Source: Bradyrhizobium acaciae (GTDB lineage: Bacteria; Pseudomonadota; Alphaproteobacteria; Rhizobiales; Xanthobacteraceae). From it: a stretch of 50,311 nt of DNA. The stretch covers positions 1 through 50,311 of the forward strand of contig NZ_JACMYK010000044.1 of assembly GCF_020889785.1 (NCBI RefSeq). The letters are read 5' to 3'. Each line of letters opens with the position of its first letter. Position 1 is the first letter of the stretch. The position numbers were made by a program, and so were the translations under genes. The notes beneath the pieces were generated by a model. The model did not search any database, had not been told where the DNA came from, and was given only the letters and a program-made list of their open reading frames with translations. Of the stretch, positions 8,357-16,571 are shown in pieces.

Positions 8357-9558
8357 GTGGCGCTGACGCGAACCGTCATCGTTGCCGGCGCCGGAATCGG
8401 AGGACTGACGGCGTCGCTGACACTGGCGGCACAGGGCTTTCGCGTCGTGGTGCTGGAGAAGGCCGAGCGGCTCGAGGAAGCCGGCGCCGGCATCCAGCTC
8501 TCTCCCAACGCCAGCCGTATCCTGGTCGAGCTCGGGCTCAAGGAACCGCTTGCGCGGCGCGCGGTCACGCCGGAATCCGTCAACATCCTGAGCACGCGCG
8601 CCGGTGGCGAGATCGCACGCATGCCGCTCGGCCAGGCCGCCGAGTTCCGCGCCGGCGCTCCCTATTGGGTGATCCACCGCGCCGATCTGCAGGCCGCGTT
8701 GCAGGCCGCCGTCAACGACCATCCCGATATCGACCTGCGGCTCGGCTGCCAGTTCGAGGATGTGACCAAGCACGCCAAGGGCCTGACGGTCGTGCAGCGC
8801 CGCGGCAATTCACGCCAGGAGGAATTGGCCGTTGCGCTGATCGGCGCCGACGGCATCTGGTCGTCGGTGCGTGGACATTTGTTTCCAGATGTACAGCCGC
8901 AATTCTCCGGCCTGATCGCCTGGCGTGGCACGCTGGACGCAACCGCCCTGCCGCGTGAATACACCGCACCGCGCGTGCAGCTGTGGATGGGGCCGGACGC
9001 CCATCTCGTGGCCTATCCGATCTCGGCCGGACGCCAGATCAATGTGGTCGCGATCGTATCCGGCACCTGGAACCGGCCGGGCTGGAGCGCACCCGGCGAG
9101 GTCAACGAGATCAAGGCCGCGTTCGCCACCGCGCGCTGGCCCGCGACGGCCCGGATGCTGATCGGCGCGGTCGATGGCTGGCGCAAATGGGCGTTGTTCA
9201 CCCTGCCCGACATCGGCCGCTGGAGCGAAGGCGCAGTGACGCTGCTCGGCGACGCCGCGCATGCGATGTTGCCGTTTGCCGCGCAAGGCGCCGGCATGGC
9301 GATCGAGGACGCGGCCGTGCTCGCAAAGGCGTTGAGCGACAGCACCGGGGAGAACACCGCAAATATTCCCGCCGCGCTGAAGCGCTACGCCCGGATGCGG
9401 CGCGCGCGCGCGCTGAAGGTGCAGCGCATGGCGCGACAGCAGGGCCGCATCTATCATTGAGCGGACCGTTGGCGGTGGCGCGCGACCTTGCGATCCGCGC
9501 CATCGGTCCGCAGCGCATGCTGGCGCGGCAGGACTGGATCTACGACTGGCGCGCCTGA
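8357..9558 (+). pseudogene. FAD-dependent monooxygenase (salicylate hydroxylase-like), frameshifted near its 3' end
   Basis: From a GTG start the frame encodes a class A flavin monooxygenase. The FAD motif GAGIGGLTASLTLA is at about residue 11, the DG motif GADGIWSSVR near 170, and GDAAHAMLPFAAQG near 300. Homologues hydroxylate aromatic acids using NAD(P)H and O2. The frame stops at 9458-9460, after QGRIYH, giving 367 residues. The expected continuation (LSGPLAVARD ... ARQDWIYDWRA) is open in another frame to 9558. Adding one T to the CATTGAGC at 9455-9462 restores a 400-residue protein. This is either a sequencing error or a recent mutation that removes the C-terminal 33 residues. Confidence 0.8.
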
Positions 9559-9621
9559 GCTGTCCGGCTGAGCGCGCTGTGCCTGCGCGAACCGCAATCC
9601 GCTTTGCGCCAAGGCGCCGAC

Positions 9622-10053
9622 TTAGTGGATGAGGCCTCGCGGTGCACGCGGGCCACTCGCCAGCGGCGTGGGCGCTGCGGGTGCGGCCGCCGGAGCGTCC
9701 GGCGGGCTTTCATGGCACTTGTTGCTGCGCCATGCCTGCTCCGCAAGCCGCTGCTGGGAGTGGATCGAGACCAGCTCGTTGCGATAGACCATCTCGGAGA
9801 CCACGGTACCGCCGACGCCGGTCTCCGCCTTGGCCATCAGCTTTTCCTGAGCCTCTGCGCGGCTCGCGAGGCCCTTGCGCTCGGTCTCGAGCTGCTTGCA
9901 ATCATACAGGTCGTATTTGGCGGGATCGGCGAACGCCGACGGCACGCTGTCGCCGATCTGTGCGCAGCCGGAAACGCCCGCGGCGGAGGTGAGCAGCACA
10001 ACAACGGCTGCCGCGCGCAGCAGATTCGGGCGGCGTGGGAAACGAGCAGACAT
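9622..10053 (-). CDS. Putative lipoprotein
   Basis: A 143-residue protein. The signal peptide has basic MSARFPRRPN, a hydrophobic core and a lipobox ending GVSGC, so Cys30 is the probable lipidation site. The mature part has two more Cys (YDCKQLE and NKCHES) and a helical charged region (ETERKGLASRAEAQEKL), then a Pro/Ala-rich tail. I recognise no named family. Location in the outer or inner membrane is inferred from the lipobox. Confidence 0.8.
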   Translation of the reverse strand: MSARFPRRPNLLRAAAVVVLLTSAAGVSGCAQIGDSVPSAFADPAKYDLYDCKQLETERKGLASRAEAQEKLMAKAETGVGGTVVSEMVYRNELVSIHSQQRLAEQAWRSNKCHESPPDAPAAAPAAPTPLASGPRAPRGLIH

Positions 10054-10194
10054 TCAGCTTACTTAATCCGACTGTGTTGAGATTGCCTAAAGCAGCCGCC
10101 GGTGTCCGGATTGAGGCCCAATCGCGGCGGCGCGCTGCTTATCCCAACGCTCGGCCGCCGACGCAAATGGAATTGCAGGCCGCAGCTTAAGCCT

Positions 10195-10224
10195 TTGAAA
10201 GCGCACTTGTTAGCACCGGATAAT
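10195..10224 (+). promoter_or_regulatory. Candidate promoter for tRNA-Leu
   Basis: TTGAAA (10195-10200) and GATAAT (10219-10224) are separated by 18 bases and end 53 bp before the tRNA. They resemble a housekeeping -35/-10 pair; spacing is one base over optimum. Confidence 0.45.
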
Positions 10225-10277
10225 CGCAATTCCACTCTGCGCCCAAACGCGCTAGAAGTCGGCGCGCCTGGCGCAAC

Positions 10278-10364
10278 GCGGACGTGGCGGAACTGGTAGA
10301 CGCAAGGGACTTAAAATCCCTCGATGGCAACGTCGTGTGGGTTCGAGTCCCACCGCCCGCACCA
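10278..10364 (+). tRNA. tRNA-Leu (anticodon TAA)
   Basis: An 87-base class II tRNA with encoded CCA. The D-arm (GGCGGAACTGGTAGACGC), anticodon stem AGGGA/TCCCT with loop CTTAAAA (anticodon TAA), a long variable arm and the T-arm GTGGG-TTCGAGT-CCCAC are all present. The acceptor stem GCGGACG/CGCCCGC pairs except for an A-C opposition at the fifth pair, which is unusual. It reads UUA codons and, by wobble, UUG. Confidence 0.93.
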
Positions 10365-10365
10365 G

Positions 10366-10433
10366 CCTTCGCTCGCTTCGCGAGCTACGGCTCGGCAAGC
10401 CCGGCAACGCTCTCGTGGCGAAGCGAGCGAAGG
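10366..10433. repeat. Inverted repeat immediately after tRNA-Leu
   Basis: Two 16-base arms, CCTTCGCTCGCTTCGC (10366-10381) and GCGAAGCGAGCGAAGG (10418-10433), are perfect reverse complements and start one base after the tRNA CCA plus G. They could fold as a transcription stop structure, but no T run follows. The type is often seen next to tRNAs in this group, from general knowledge. Confidence 0.6.
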
Positions 10434-10489
10434 GCTGCCCAGCAGAAATCCAACGGGTGAAGGCGTCCCGGCGCCGACGGCGCCGCGCC

Positions 10490-10777
10490 TTACGAAAACC
10501 GCAGTCCGATCCGCCTGTCCTTCTTCCACGCCACCCGGCACGTGTGCCTCAGGCCGTCGACGGCGAGGACGAAGGCGTCCGGAAACCACAGCGGCGAGTT
10601 GACCTCGATGCACGCGCCGTGCGGCGAGAGATTCCGGACCGTGCAGGGTATCGCTTCGTTGCCGAATTCGATCGCCCCCGTCTTGAGGACGCGGCGACGC
10701 GGGCCGGCACGCCGCTCGTCGGTCGGAATTGGCGGTTGTGCGCTGGCTGATGCGGGCCTGCTATGGTCGTCGGCCAT
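10490..10777 (-). CDS. PilZ domain protein
   Basis: A 95-residue stand-alone PilZ domain. The two cyclic-di-GMP binding signatures are visible: an Arg-rich segment ERRAGPRRRVLKTG at about residues 20-35 and the NLSPHGACIEV turn (D/N-x-S-x-x-G) at about 48. PilZ proteins act as c-di-GMP receptors controlling motility or polysaccharide, but many short alphaproteobacterial copies have no known partner. No neighbouring gene indicates a target. Confidence 0.88.
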   Translation of the reverse strand: MADDHSRPASASAQPPIPTDERRAGPRRRVLKTGAIEFGNEAIPCTVRNLSPHGACIEVNSPLWFPDAFVLAVDGLRHTCRVAWKKDRRIGLRFS

Positions 10778-11027
10778 GGATCCGTCGGGGTGGTACAGGA
10801 GCCGTCAGGTTACGGCGCGATACTGCCGGGAACCTCAAGCGAAGCCAAGTCAAATTGGTATGCCAGGACGCGGCTCAGCCGAGCACGCATCACCACATCG
10901 TGTTTTCGGCTGTGGCGGGGTTCACACGCGGCGATCGCCACGTGATGTAGCCTCCTCCGCATTGGAAATTCCGGCCGCATATTTCTCGGCCACGACATTT
11001 CGAAATCAATTTTGGTCGGAGATGACG

Positions 11028-11312
11028 ATGTCGATTGCAAGCGACAAGGCGCGCGATCATGGCGCCGCGAGTCTCGAGCACGGCGACGACGCGGCTCATT
11101 GCAGCAACGGTCTCAATGCACAGACATTCCGCGACGCCACGCCCAACGAGCGCGTAATCTATCGGCGATGGATTCGCGGCGCGATCATGTTGTGCTTCGT
11201 GCTGGCGCTTGCCGCAGGAGCGGCCGTCTGGATCAATGGCGGCGACGTCGGGCAGACACAAATCACCAGCCTGTCGAGCACGGTCAGTGCAAAATCAGGC
11301 CACGCGGATTAG
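11028..11312 (+). CDS. Small single-pass membrane protein
   Basis: A 94-residue protein starting MSIASDKARD. An ATG six bases upstream is possible, but a GGAG ribosome site at 11018-11021 fits the ATG at 11028 best. One transmembrane helix lies at about residues 49-69 (GAIMLCFVLALAAGAAVWI), preceded by positive residues (YRRWIR), so the N-terminus should be cytoplasmic. No family recognised. Confidence 0.55.
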   Translation: MSIASDKARDHGAASLEHGDDAAHCSNGLNAQTFRDATPNERVIYRRWIRGAIMLCFVLALAAGAAVWINGGDVGQTQITSLSSTVSAKSGHAD

Positions 11313-11534
11313 TAGGCACGTTCCGGAACCAGTCCGTCGCATCATTGTTGTCATGCCGCAATTGGAGCATGACGATGCCGAACGACTGTCCATCCGCGAA
11401 GCGCACTACGAACGAAGACGAGCAGCGCAAGGAGCGCCCCTCCCTGCCGAGCGCACCACACAGCGGACCGCCGCTTCACGGCGGCCTCGAACAGCTCCGC
11501 GACAGTTACACCTGACAGGCGATCGCGAAACGAA

Positions 11535-11562
11535 AAATGGCCGGGACAAGTCCCGGCCATTT
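11535..11562 (-). terminator. Hairpin terminator after the solute-binding protein gene
   Basis: Thirteen-base arms AAATGGCCGGGAC and GTCCCGGCCATTT with a two-base loop. On the minus strand the stem is followed by a TTTTTCG tract, as in rho-independent terminators. It lies 20 bp past the stop of the gene ending at 11583. The same GGCCGGG core recurs near 36027 and 41874. Confidence 0.75.
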
Positions 11563-11582
11563 GTTTTGCGTCAAGTCGAGGC

Positions 11583-13202
11583 TTACTCAGACTTGTCGAT
11601 ATTCCAGAAGATCGGCGTCGCCGGGCCGTCAAGCACTCCGGACAGCGACTTCCGCCAGGCGCTCGGTCCCTGATACTGACCGAGCGGGATGTAAATCACC
11701 TGTTCGTAGGCTTCCTTCTGGATATCGGACGCGATTTTCTTCTGCTCGTCGAGCGACGGCGCGCGAACGAAAGCATCCTTCAGCTGTTCGATCTTCGGAT
11801 CGTCGGCCCAGCCGAACCATCCGCCATTCTTGCCCTGGCCGCCAATCGAGAGATTGGCGATCGGGTTGGAGACGTCGGCGCTGACCCAGTTGGTGAAGAA
11901 CATGTTCCAGCCGCCGTCCTTCGGTGCCTTCTGGCTGGCGCGGCGGGTCACCACGGTCTGCCAGTCGGTGGCCTGCAGATCGACCTTGAAGCCGGCGTCG
12001 CGCAGTTGCTGGGCGACGACAACCGGCTGCGCCTTGAGCGTGGTGACGTCGCCGGGCGCCATGATGACGACCGGCGTGCCGTCATAGCCCGACTCGGCAA
12101 GCGCCTTCTTGGCCGCCGCCATGTCGCCGCCCTTCAGCAGCATCTCGCCGCCGACCTCGGACGCGAACGGCGTGTCGCAGATGAAGAAGGCGACGCAGGT
12201 CTTGTAGTATTTGGGATTGCCAACCAGCGCGTCGAGCACCTGCTTCTGGTTGATCGCCATCAGCGCCGCCTGGCGGACCTTGATGTTGTCGAACGGCGGA
12301 TAGAGGAAGTTCATCCGGCCGAGCGTCTGGAAGCCGAACTTGTTCAGCGTATCGACCTTCAGGTCCTTGTCGCCCTCGAGGATCGACAACGTATCGAACG
12401 AGGGGTTCTCCAGGAAATCGATATCGCCGGATTGCAGCGCGTTCATTGCGGTCTGCGCGTCAGCCATCGTGACCCACTCGACGCGGTCAACCTTCACGAC
12501 CTTGCCGCCTGCGGTCCAGCTCGCCGGCTCCTTGCGCGGCACGTAGTCCTTGTTCTTGACGTAGACCGCCTTCACGCCCGGCTGGAATTCAGCCTGCACG
12601 AACTTGAACGGGCCCGAACCGATCTGTTCCGGGATCGGCTTGTCAGGCGGCGTTTCGGCCAACCGCTTCGGCATCATGAAGGCGACGCGCGACGACGGCT
12701 TGCCGATCGAGTCCAGCACCAGGCCGTAGGGCTCCTTCAGCTTCAGGGTGATCGTCTTCGCATCAGTGGCTTCGAGGCTCGCGGTGAAGTCCATCAGCTT
12801 CTGGCCCATGCCGTCGACCTTGGCCCAGCGCTTCAACGAAGCGACGCAGTCTTCGGCGGTCACCGGCGTTCCGTCGTGCCACTTCAGGCCGTCACGCAGC
12901 GTGAACGTGTAAGTGAGCTTGTCGTCGGACACCTTCCAGTCCGCCATCTGCGGCTGGATCTTGAAGTTGGAATCGGTCGCCACCAGCGTGTCGTAGACCA
13001 TGTAGCCGTGGTCTCGCGTGATGTAGGCCGTGGTTAGGATCGGATCGATGACGCGCAGATCCGAATGCATCACCGCGGTGATGGTCTTGTCCGCGGCCAT
13101 GGCCTGCGGCGCAAAGGACAATTCGTGCGGTGCGAGCGACAGCGCAAGCGCCGACAACGCAACCGCTAAGGTGTGGCGCTTCCAACGCGAGATAGGGAAC
13201 AT
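11583..13202 (-). CDS. Peptide-type ABC transporter substrate-binding protein (family 5)
   Basis: A 539-residue periplasmic binding protein of the DppA/OppA type. The N-terminal signal peptide ends near APQAMA/AD (about residue 36). Family marks include LRDGLKWHDGTPVTAEDCV, a YVPRKEP region and IGSGPFKFV. Such proteins deliver di- or oligopeptides, or related cationic solutes, to an inner-membrane permease. It is divergently placed from an M20 peptidase at 13472, and the matching permease and ATPase genes are probably those at 18123-21616. Substrate is inferred from context. Confidence 0.92.
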   Translation of the reverse strand: MFPISRWKRHTLAVALSALALSLAPHELSFAPQAMAADKTITAVMHSDLRVIDPILTTAYITRDHGYMVYDTLVATDSNFKIQPQMADWKVSDDKLTYTFTLRDGLKWHDGTPVTAEDCVASLKRWAKVDGMGQKLMDFTASLEATDAKTITLKLKEPYGLVLDSIGKPSSRVAFMMPKRLAETPPDKPIPEQIGSGPFKFVQAEFQPGVKAVYVKNKDYVPRKEPASWTAGGKVVKVDRVEWVTMADAQTAMNALQSGDIDFLENPSFDTLSILEGDKDLKVDTLNKFGFQTLGRMNFLYPPFDNIKVRQAALMAINQKQVLDALVGNPKYYKTCVAFFICDTPFASEVGGEMLLKGGDMAAAKKALAESGYDGTPVVIMAPGDVTTLKAQPVVVAQQLRDAGFKVDLQATDWQTVVTRRASQKAPKDGGWNMFFTNWVSADVSNPIANLSIGGQGKNGGWFGWADDPKIEQLKDAFVRAPSLDEQKKIASDIQKEAYEQVIYIPLGQYQGPSAWRKSLSGVLDGPATPIFWNIDKSE

Positions 13203-13241
13203 GCAATCTCTCCTGACGTGTAACTGGTCAAAGCCGGCTTA

Positions 13242-13428
13242 TTCGTTATGCATGCGGTTCGTTATTTAGGCGAACTAACATGCTGTATGGCTTGTGAAAT
13301 CGAGACTTGCATCAAGCGCAATGCGCGTCAATCGGTTTCGGGCGCGATCAAACGTATACGAACGAATGAGCGACGAGTTCAGCGCATTTGACTTTACAAA
13401 GTCCTCGCCCGAGCTTTTCGTACGTACG
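13242..13428. promoter_or_regulatory. Divergent control region with palindromes
   Basis: The 269-bp gap between the solute-binding protein and M20 peptidase genes contains a direct repeat TTCGTTAT (13242-13249 and 13258-13265). It also contains GTTCG/CGAAC arms (13257-13275) and two perfect palindromes, CGTATACG (13353-13360) and CGTACGTACG (13419-13428). These are candidate operator sites for a regulator that controls both genes. No regulator gene is adjacent. The assignment is pattern-based. Confidence 0.4.
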
Positions 13429-13471
13429 CGAACGCGTACCGGCGCAAACAAAACAACAAGAGAGAAAAGAG

Positions 13472-14602
13472 ATGAACCCCGCCAATCTTCCTTTTGATTC
13501 CGAAGCGATGCTGCAGGGCCTGCGCAGCTGGGTGGAATGCGAGAGCCCGACCTGGGACGCTGCCGCGGTCGAGCGCATGCTCGATCTCGCCGCGCGCGAG
13601 ATGGCGATCATGGGTGCGACGATCGAACGCATCGCCGGACGCCAGGGCTTCGCGGGCTGCGTCCGCGCCCGTTTTCCCCATCCGAAACAAGGCCAACCCG
13701 GCATCCTCATCGCCGGCCATCTGGACACGGTGCACCCCGTCGGCACCATCGAAAAGCTGAAGTGGCGGCGCGACGGCAACAAGTGCTTCGGGCCCGGCAT
13801 CTTCGACATGAAGGGCGGCAACTATCTGTCGATCGAGGCTATCAGGCAATTGGCCCGCGCCTCCTTCACGACACCGCTGCCGATCACCATGCTGTTCACG
13901 CCCGATGAAGAAGTCGGCACGCCGTCGACGCGCGACATCATCGAGGCGGAGGCCGCGCGCAACAAATACGTGCTGGTGCCGGAGCCCGGCCGGCCGAACA
14001 ACGGCGTCGTCACCGGTCGCTACGCGATCGCCCGCTTCAATCTGGAAGCAACCGGCAAGCCGAGCCATGCCGGCGCGACGCTGTCCTCGGGCCGTTCCGC
14101 GATCCGGGAAATGGCCCGGCAAATCATTGCCATCGACGGCATGACCACCGAGGACTGCACCTTCTCGGTCGGCATCGTGCATGGCGGCCAATGGGTCAAT
14201 TGCGTCGCAACGACCTGCACCGGCGAAGCGCTCAGCATGGCCAAGCGCCAGGCCGATCTCGATCGCGGCGTCGAACGCATGATCGCGCTGTCCGGCACGG
14301 CCAACGACGTGACCTTCAAGGTGACACGCGGCGTCACCCGCCCGGTGTGGGAGCCTGATGCCGGCACCATGGCCTTGTATGAAAAAGCAAAAGGCCTCGC
14401 GGCGGCGATGGGCCTCGACCTGCCGCATGGCAGCGCCGGCGGCGGATCGGACGGCAACTTCACCGGCGCGATGGGCATTCCCACGCTCGACGGCCTCGGC
14501 GTTCGCGGCGCCGATGCACACACGCTGAACGAACATATCGAGGTCGACAGCCTCGCTGAGCGCGGCCGCCTGATGGCGGCACTGCTGGCGACCCTGGACT
14601 GA
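13472..14602 (+). CDS. M20 family metallopeptidase (glutamate carboxypeptidase-like)
   Basis: The 376-residue enzyme starts at an ATG preceded by AGAGAGAAAAGAG. Di-zinc ligands of the M20 family are visible: GHLDTVHPVG (His, Asp), FGPGIFDMKGG (bridging Asp), TPDEEVGT (catalytic Glu plus ligand Glu) and the terminal ADAHTLNEH His. The central dimerisation domain begins near residue 175. M20A enzymes remove C-terminal glutamate or hydrolyse small N-acylated amino acids and dipeptides. It has no signal peptide, so it should act in the cytoplasm on imported peptides. Confidence 0.9.
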   Translation: MNPANLPFDSEAMLQGLRSWVECESPTWDAAAVERMLDLAAREMAIMGATIERIAGRQGFAGCVRARFPHPKQGQPGILIAGHLDTVHPVGTIEKLKWRRDGNKCFGPGIFDMKGGNYLSIEAIRQLARASFTTPLPITMLFTPDEEVGTPSTRDIIEAEAARNKYVLVPEPGRPNNGVVTGRYAIARFNLEATGKPSHAGATLSSGRSAIREMARQIIAIDGMTTEDCTFSVGIVHGGQWVNCVATTCTGEALSMAKRQADLDRGVERMIALSGTANDVTFKVTRGVTRPVWEPDAGTMALYEKAKGLAAAMGLDLPHGSAGGGSDGNFTGAMGIPTLDGLGVRGADAHTLNEHIEVDSLAERGRLMAALLATLD

Positions 14603-14702
14603 CATCGATTGCACTGCACAACACGTTGGCACTGCCGGACCGAAATTTAGCCTTGTCCATTTTTGAGGCTTCGCCTACGGTCCGGCCGTCCAACACGACG
14701 AT

Positions 14703-14926
14703 GCGGGAGAGATCGAAGCGACAACATTCTTGTTGTTGGCTTCGGCGCCGACGGAGCAACCGCCCCGGAAACTCTCAGGCAAAAGGACTGTATCGTCAGG
14801 ACGATCTGGAGAGAGACGAGCATGGCCGCACAGCAAGGGTCATGACGTCCACCGAAGGGGATAGTCTGCTCCCGGGCCGAGGCCCGATGCGGATCAAGCT
14901 CTCAGGTACCGTGACAGATGGGGCGC
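14703..14926 (+). promoter_or_regulatory. Tandem glycine riboswitch
   Basis: Two consecutive glycine aptamers are recognisable. Aptamer 1 (about 14703-14800) has GGGAGAG, then GCGCCGACGGAGCAACC and the signature CTCTCAGGCAAAAGGAC. Aptamer 2 (about 14806-14926) has GGAGAGAG, ACCGAAGGGG and CTCTCAGG...GTGACAGATGGGG. These match the gcvT-type riboswitch consensus as I know it. It is followed by a GCCGGT/ACCGGC hairpin (14934-14948) and, 60 bp later, the start of a flavoenzyme gene. Glycine binding probably turns translation or transcription of that gene on; the expression platform is unproven. Confidence 0.9.
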
Positions 14927-14987
14927 TGAAGCAGCCGGTTTCACCGGCGGTTCGGCGACTCTAACAACACGGGAGCCTGAGACTACC

Positions 14988-16295
14988 ATGCCACACATTG
15001 CGATCATTGGCGCCGGCATCACCGGCGTGACGACGGCCTATGCCCTGCTCGAACGCGGCTACAGCGTGACTGTCCTCGACAGGCATCGCTACGCTGCGAT
15101 GGAAACCTCGTTCGCCAATGGCGGACAACTTTCCGCCAGCAACGCCGAAGTGTGGAACAGCGCCGCGACCATCCTCAAGGGACTGCGCTGGATGCTGCGC
15201 AGCGACGCGCCGCTGCTGATGAATCCGAAGCCGAGCTGGCACAAATATTCCTGGATCGGCGAGTTCATAGGCGGCATCACGCGCTATCGCAGCAACACCA
15301 TCGAAACCACGCGGCTCGCAATCGAAGCGCGCAAGCATCTGTTCTCGATCGCGCAGCGCGAAAACATCGCCTTCGATCTCGAACGCCGCGGCATCCTGCA
15401 CGTCTATCACGACAAGGCCGGCTTCGACGCTGGCCTGCGGGTCAACGCGCTGCTGCAACAAGGCGGGCTCGACCGCCGGCCGGTGACCCCTGACGAGATC
15501 CGCAGCATCGAACCCGCGCTGCAGACCGCCTGCTATGGCGGCTTCTTCACGCCGTCGGATGCGACCGGCGATATCCACAAGTTCACCCGCGGCCTCGCCG
15601 AGGCCTGCGCCCGCCGCGGCGCGATCTTTGTCCACGAGGCCGATGTCGACACGATCGCGCGCAGTGATGACGGCTTCAACATCGGCTGGAACGAAACCGC
15701 CTCCCATGAGGCTGATGTCGTGACGCGACGCGAGTTGCACGCGGACGGAATCGTCATTTGCGCCGGCGTCGCGAGCCGCCATTTCGCAAGCCTGCTCAAC
15801 GACCGCGTCAACGTCTATCCGGTGAAGGGCTACTCGATCACCGTACAGCTCGATGCGCCGCAAAGCCGGGACGCGGCACCAACCGTCAGCCTGCTCGACG
15901 AAGCAGCGAAGATCGTGACCAGCAGGCTCGGCGCCGATCGCTTCCGTGTCGCCGGCACCGCAGAGTTCAACGGCTTCAACCGCGACATTCGCGCGGACCG
16001 CATCCAGCCGCTGGTGGACTGGGTGCGTCATCATTTCCCTGACATCGACACTTCGAAAGTCGTGCCGTGGGCGGGGCTGCGCCCGATGATGCCGAACATG
16101 ATGCCGGTGGTTCGCGCCGGACGGATTCCGGGCGTGTTCTACAACACCGGCCACGGGCATCTCGGCTGGACGCTGTCAGCCGCGACGGCGCAGATGGTGG
16201 CGGGGGCGATCGACGATTGGCGCGACCTCGACACGCCCTCAATGGTGCCGTCGGAGGTCGAAGCGGCCGAGCCCAACCACGCAGCTTTCCTCTGA
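14988..16295 (+). CDS. FAD-dependent D-amino-acid dehydrogenase-like protein
   Basis: A 435-residue flavoprotein of the DAO/DadA family. The dinucleotide fold lies at residues 4-30 (IIGAGITGVTTAYALLERGY, then the acidic end VLDR). FANGGQLSASNAEVW follows, a DadA-type signature, and the C-terminal FAD motif is GRIPGVFYNTGHGHLGWTLS. DadA oxidises D-amino acids to oxo acids plus ammonia, passing electrons to the respiratory chain. The glycine riboswitch upstream hints that glycine, or a substrate giving glycine, is used. Exact substrate unknown. The GGGAG at 14971-14975 lies 12 bases from the ATG. Confidence 0.88.
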   Translation: MPHIAIIGAGITGVTTAYALLERGYSVTVLDRHRYAAMETSFANGGQLSASNAEVWNSAATILKGLRWMLRSDAPLLMNPKPSWHKYSWIGEFIGGITRYRSNTIETTRLAIEARKHLFSIAQRENIAFDLERRGILHVYHDKAGFDAGLRVNALLQQGGLDRRPVTPDEIRSIEPALQTACYGGFFTPSDATGDIHKFTRGLAEACARRGAIFVHEADVDTIARSDDGFNIGWNETASHEADVVTRRELHADGIVICAGVASRHFASLLNDRVNVYPVKGYSITVQLDAPQSRDAAPTVSLLDEAAKIVTSRLGADRFRVAGTAEFNGFNRDIRADRIQPLVDWVRHHFPDIDTSKVVPWAGLRPMMPNMMPVVRAGRIPGVFYNTGHGHLGWTLSAATAQMVAGAIDDWRDLDTPSMVPSEVEAAEPNHAAFL

Positions 16296-16318
16296 ATATC
16301 CGGTCGGAGAGGAAGAAT

Positions 16319-16381
16319 ATGAGCGCATTTGCCTGTGGCCAAGTCGGAATTCGCCGAGAAACACCGCGTGATAGGAACTAG
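16319..16381 (+). CDS. Possible 20-residue leader ORF downstream of the flavoenzyme
   Basis: ATG at 16319 follows a GGAGAGGAAG ribosome site with suitable spacing and gives a 20-codon frame. It may be a leader peptide, or the remains of a decayed gene between dadA-like and the M20 gene. There is no similarity I can name. Confidence 0.25.
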   Translation: MSAFACGQVGIRRETPRDRN

Positions 16382-16421
16382 CGTCACAATGGGGAAAAAC
16401 GTTTCATCGCGGGAGGGGACA

Positions 16422-16571
16422 ATGCGCATAGGGGTAGCGGGCACGCATGACATTGCGGCCCGGCGCGGGATGCTGGACGGCAATTGTGCCGACGGCGCCT
16501 CCGTGCGTCGCCTTTCCGAACTTGTCGAAGCTCAGCTTCTGGCTCCACGAAAGGCCGGACATGACAACTGA
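16422..16571 (+). CDS. Possible 49-residue ORF translationally coupled to the M20 gene
   Basis: The ATG at 16422 is preceded by an unusually strong GGGAGGGG ribosome site (16411-16418), better than that of the peptidase downstream. The frame ends at 16571, overlapping the peptidase start (16561) by 11 bases, which would suit coupled translation. The peptide MRIGVAGTHDIAARRGML... has no known relative. It may be a small protein, a leader, or a coincidence. Confidence 0.35.
   Translation: MRIGVAGTHDIAARRGMLDGNCADGASVRRLSELVEAQLLAPRKAGHDN

Noticed and set aside
9440..9470. Programmed frameshift in the monooxygenase
   Set aside because: No slippery heptamer or downstream structure; a simple base loss explains it.
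13394..14632. 412-codon frame antisense to the M20 gene
   Set aside because: Low-complexity product with no recognisable fold; the M20 motifs are on the other strand.
14626..14641. TTGGCAC resembling a second sigma-54 promoter before the riboswitch
   Set aside because: No GC follows at the required 10-base distance.
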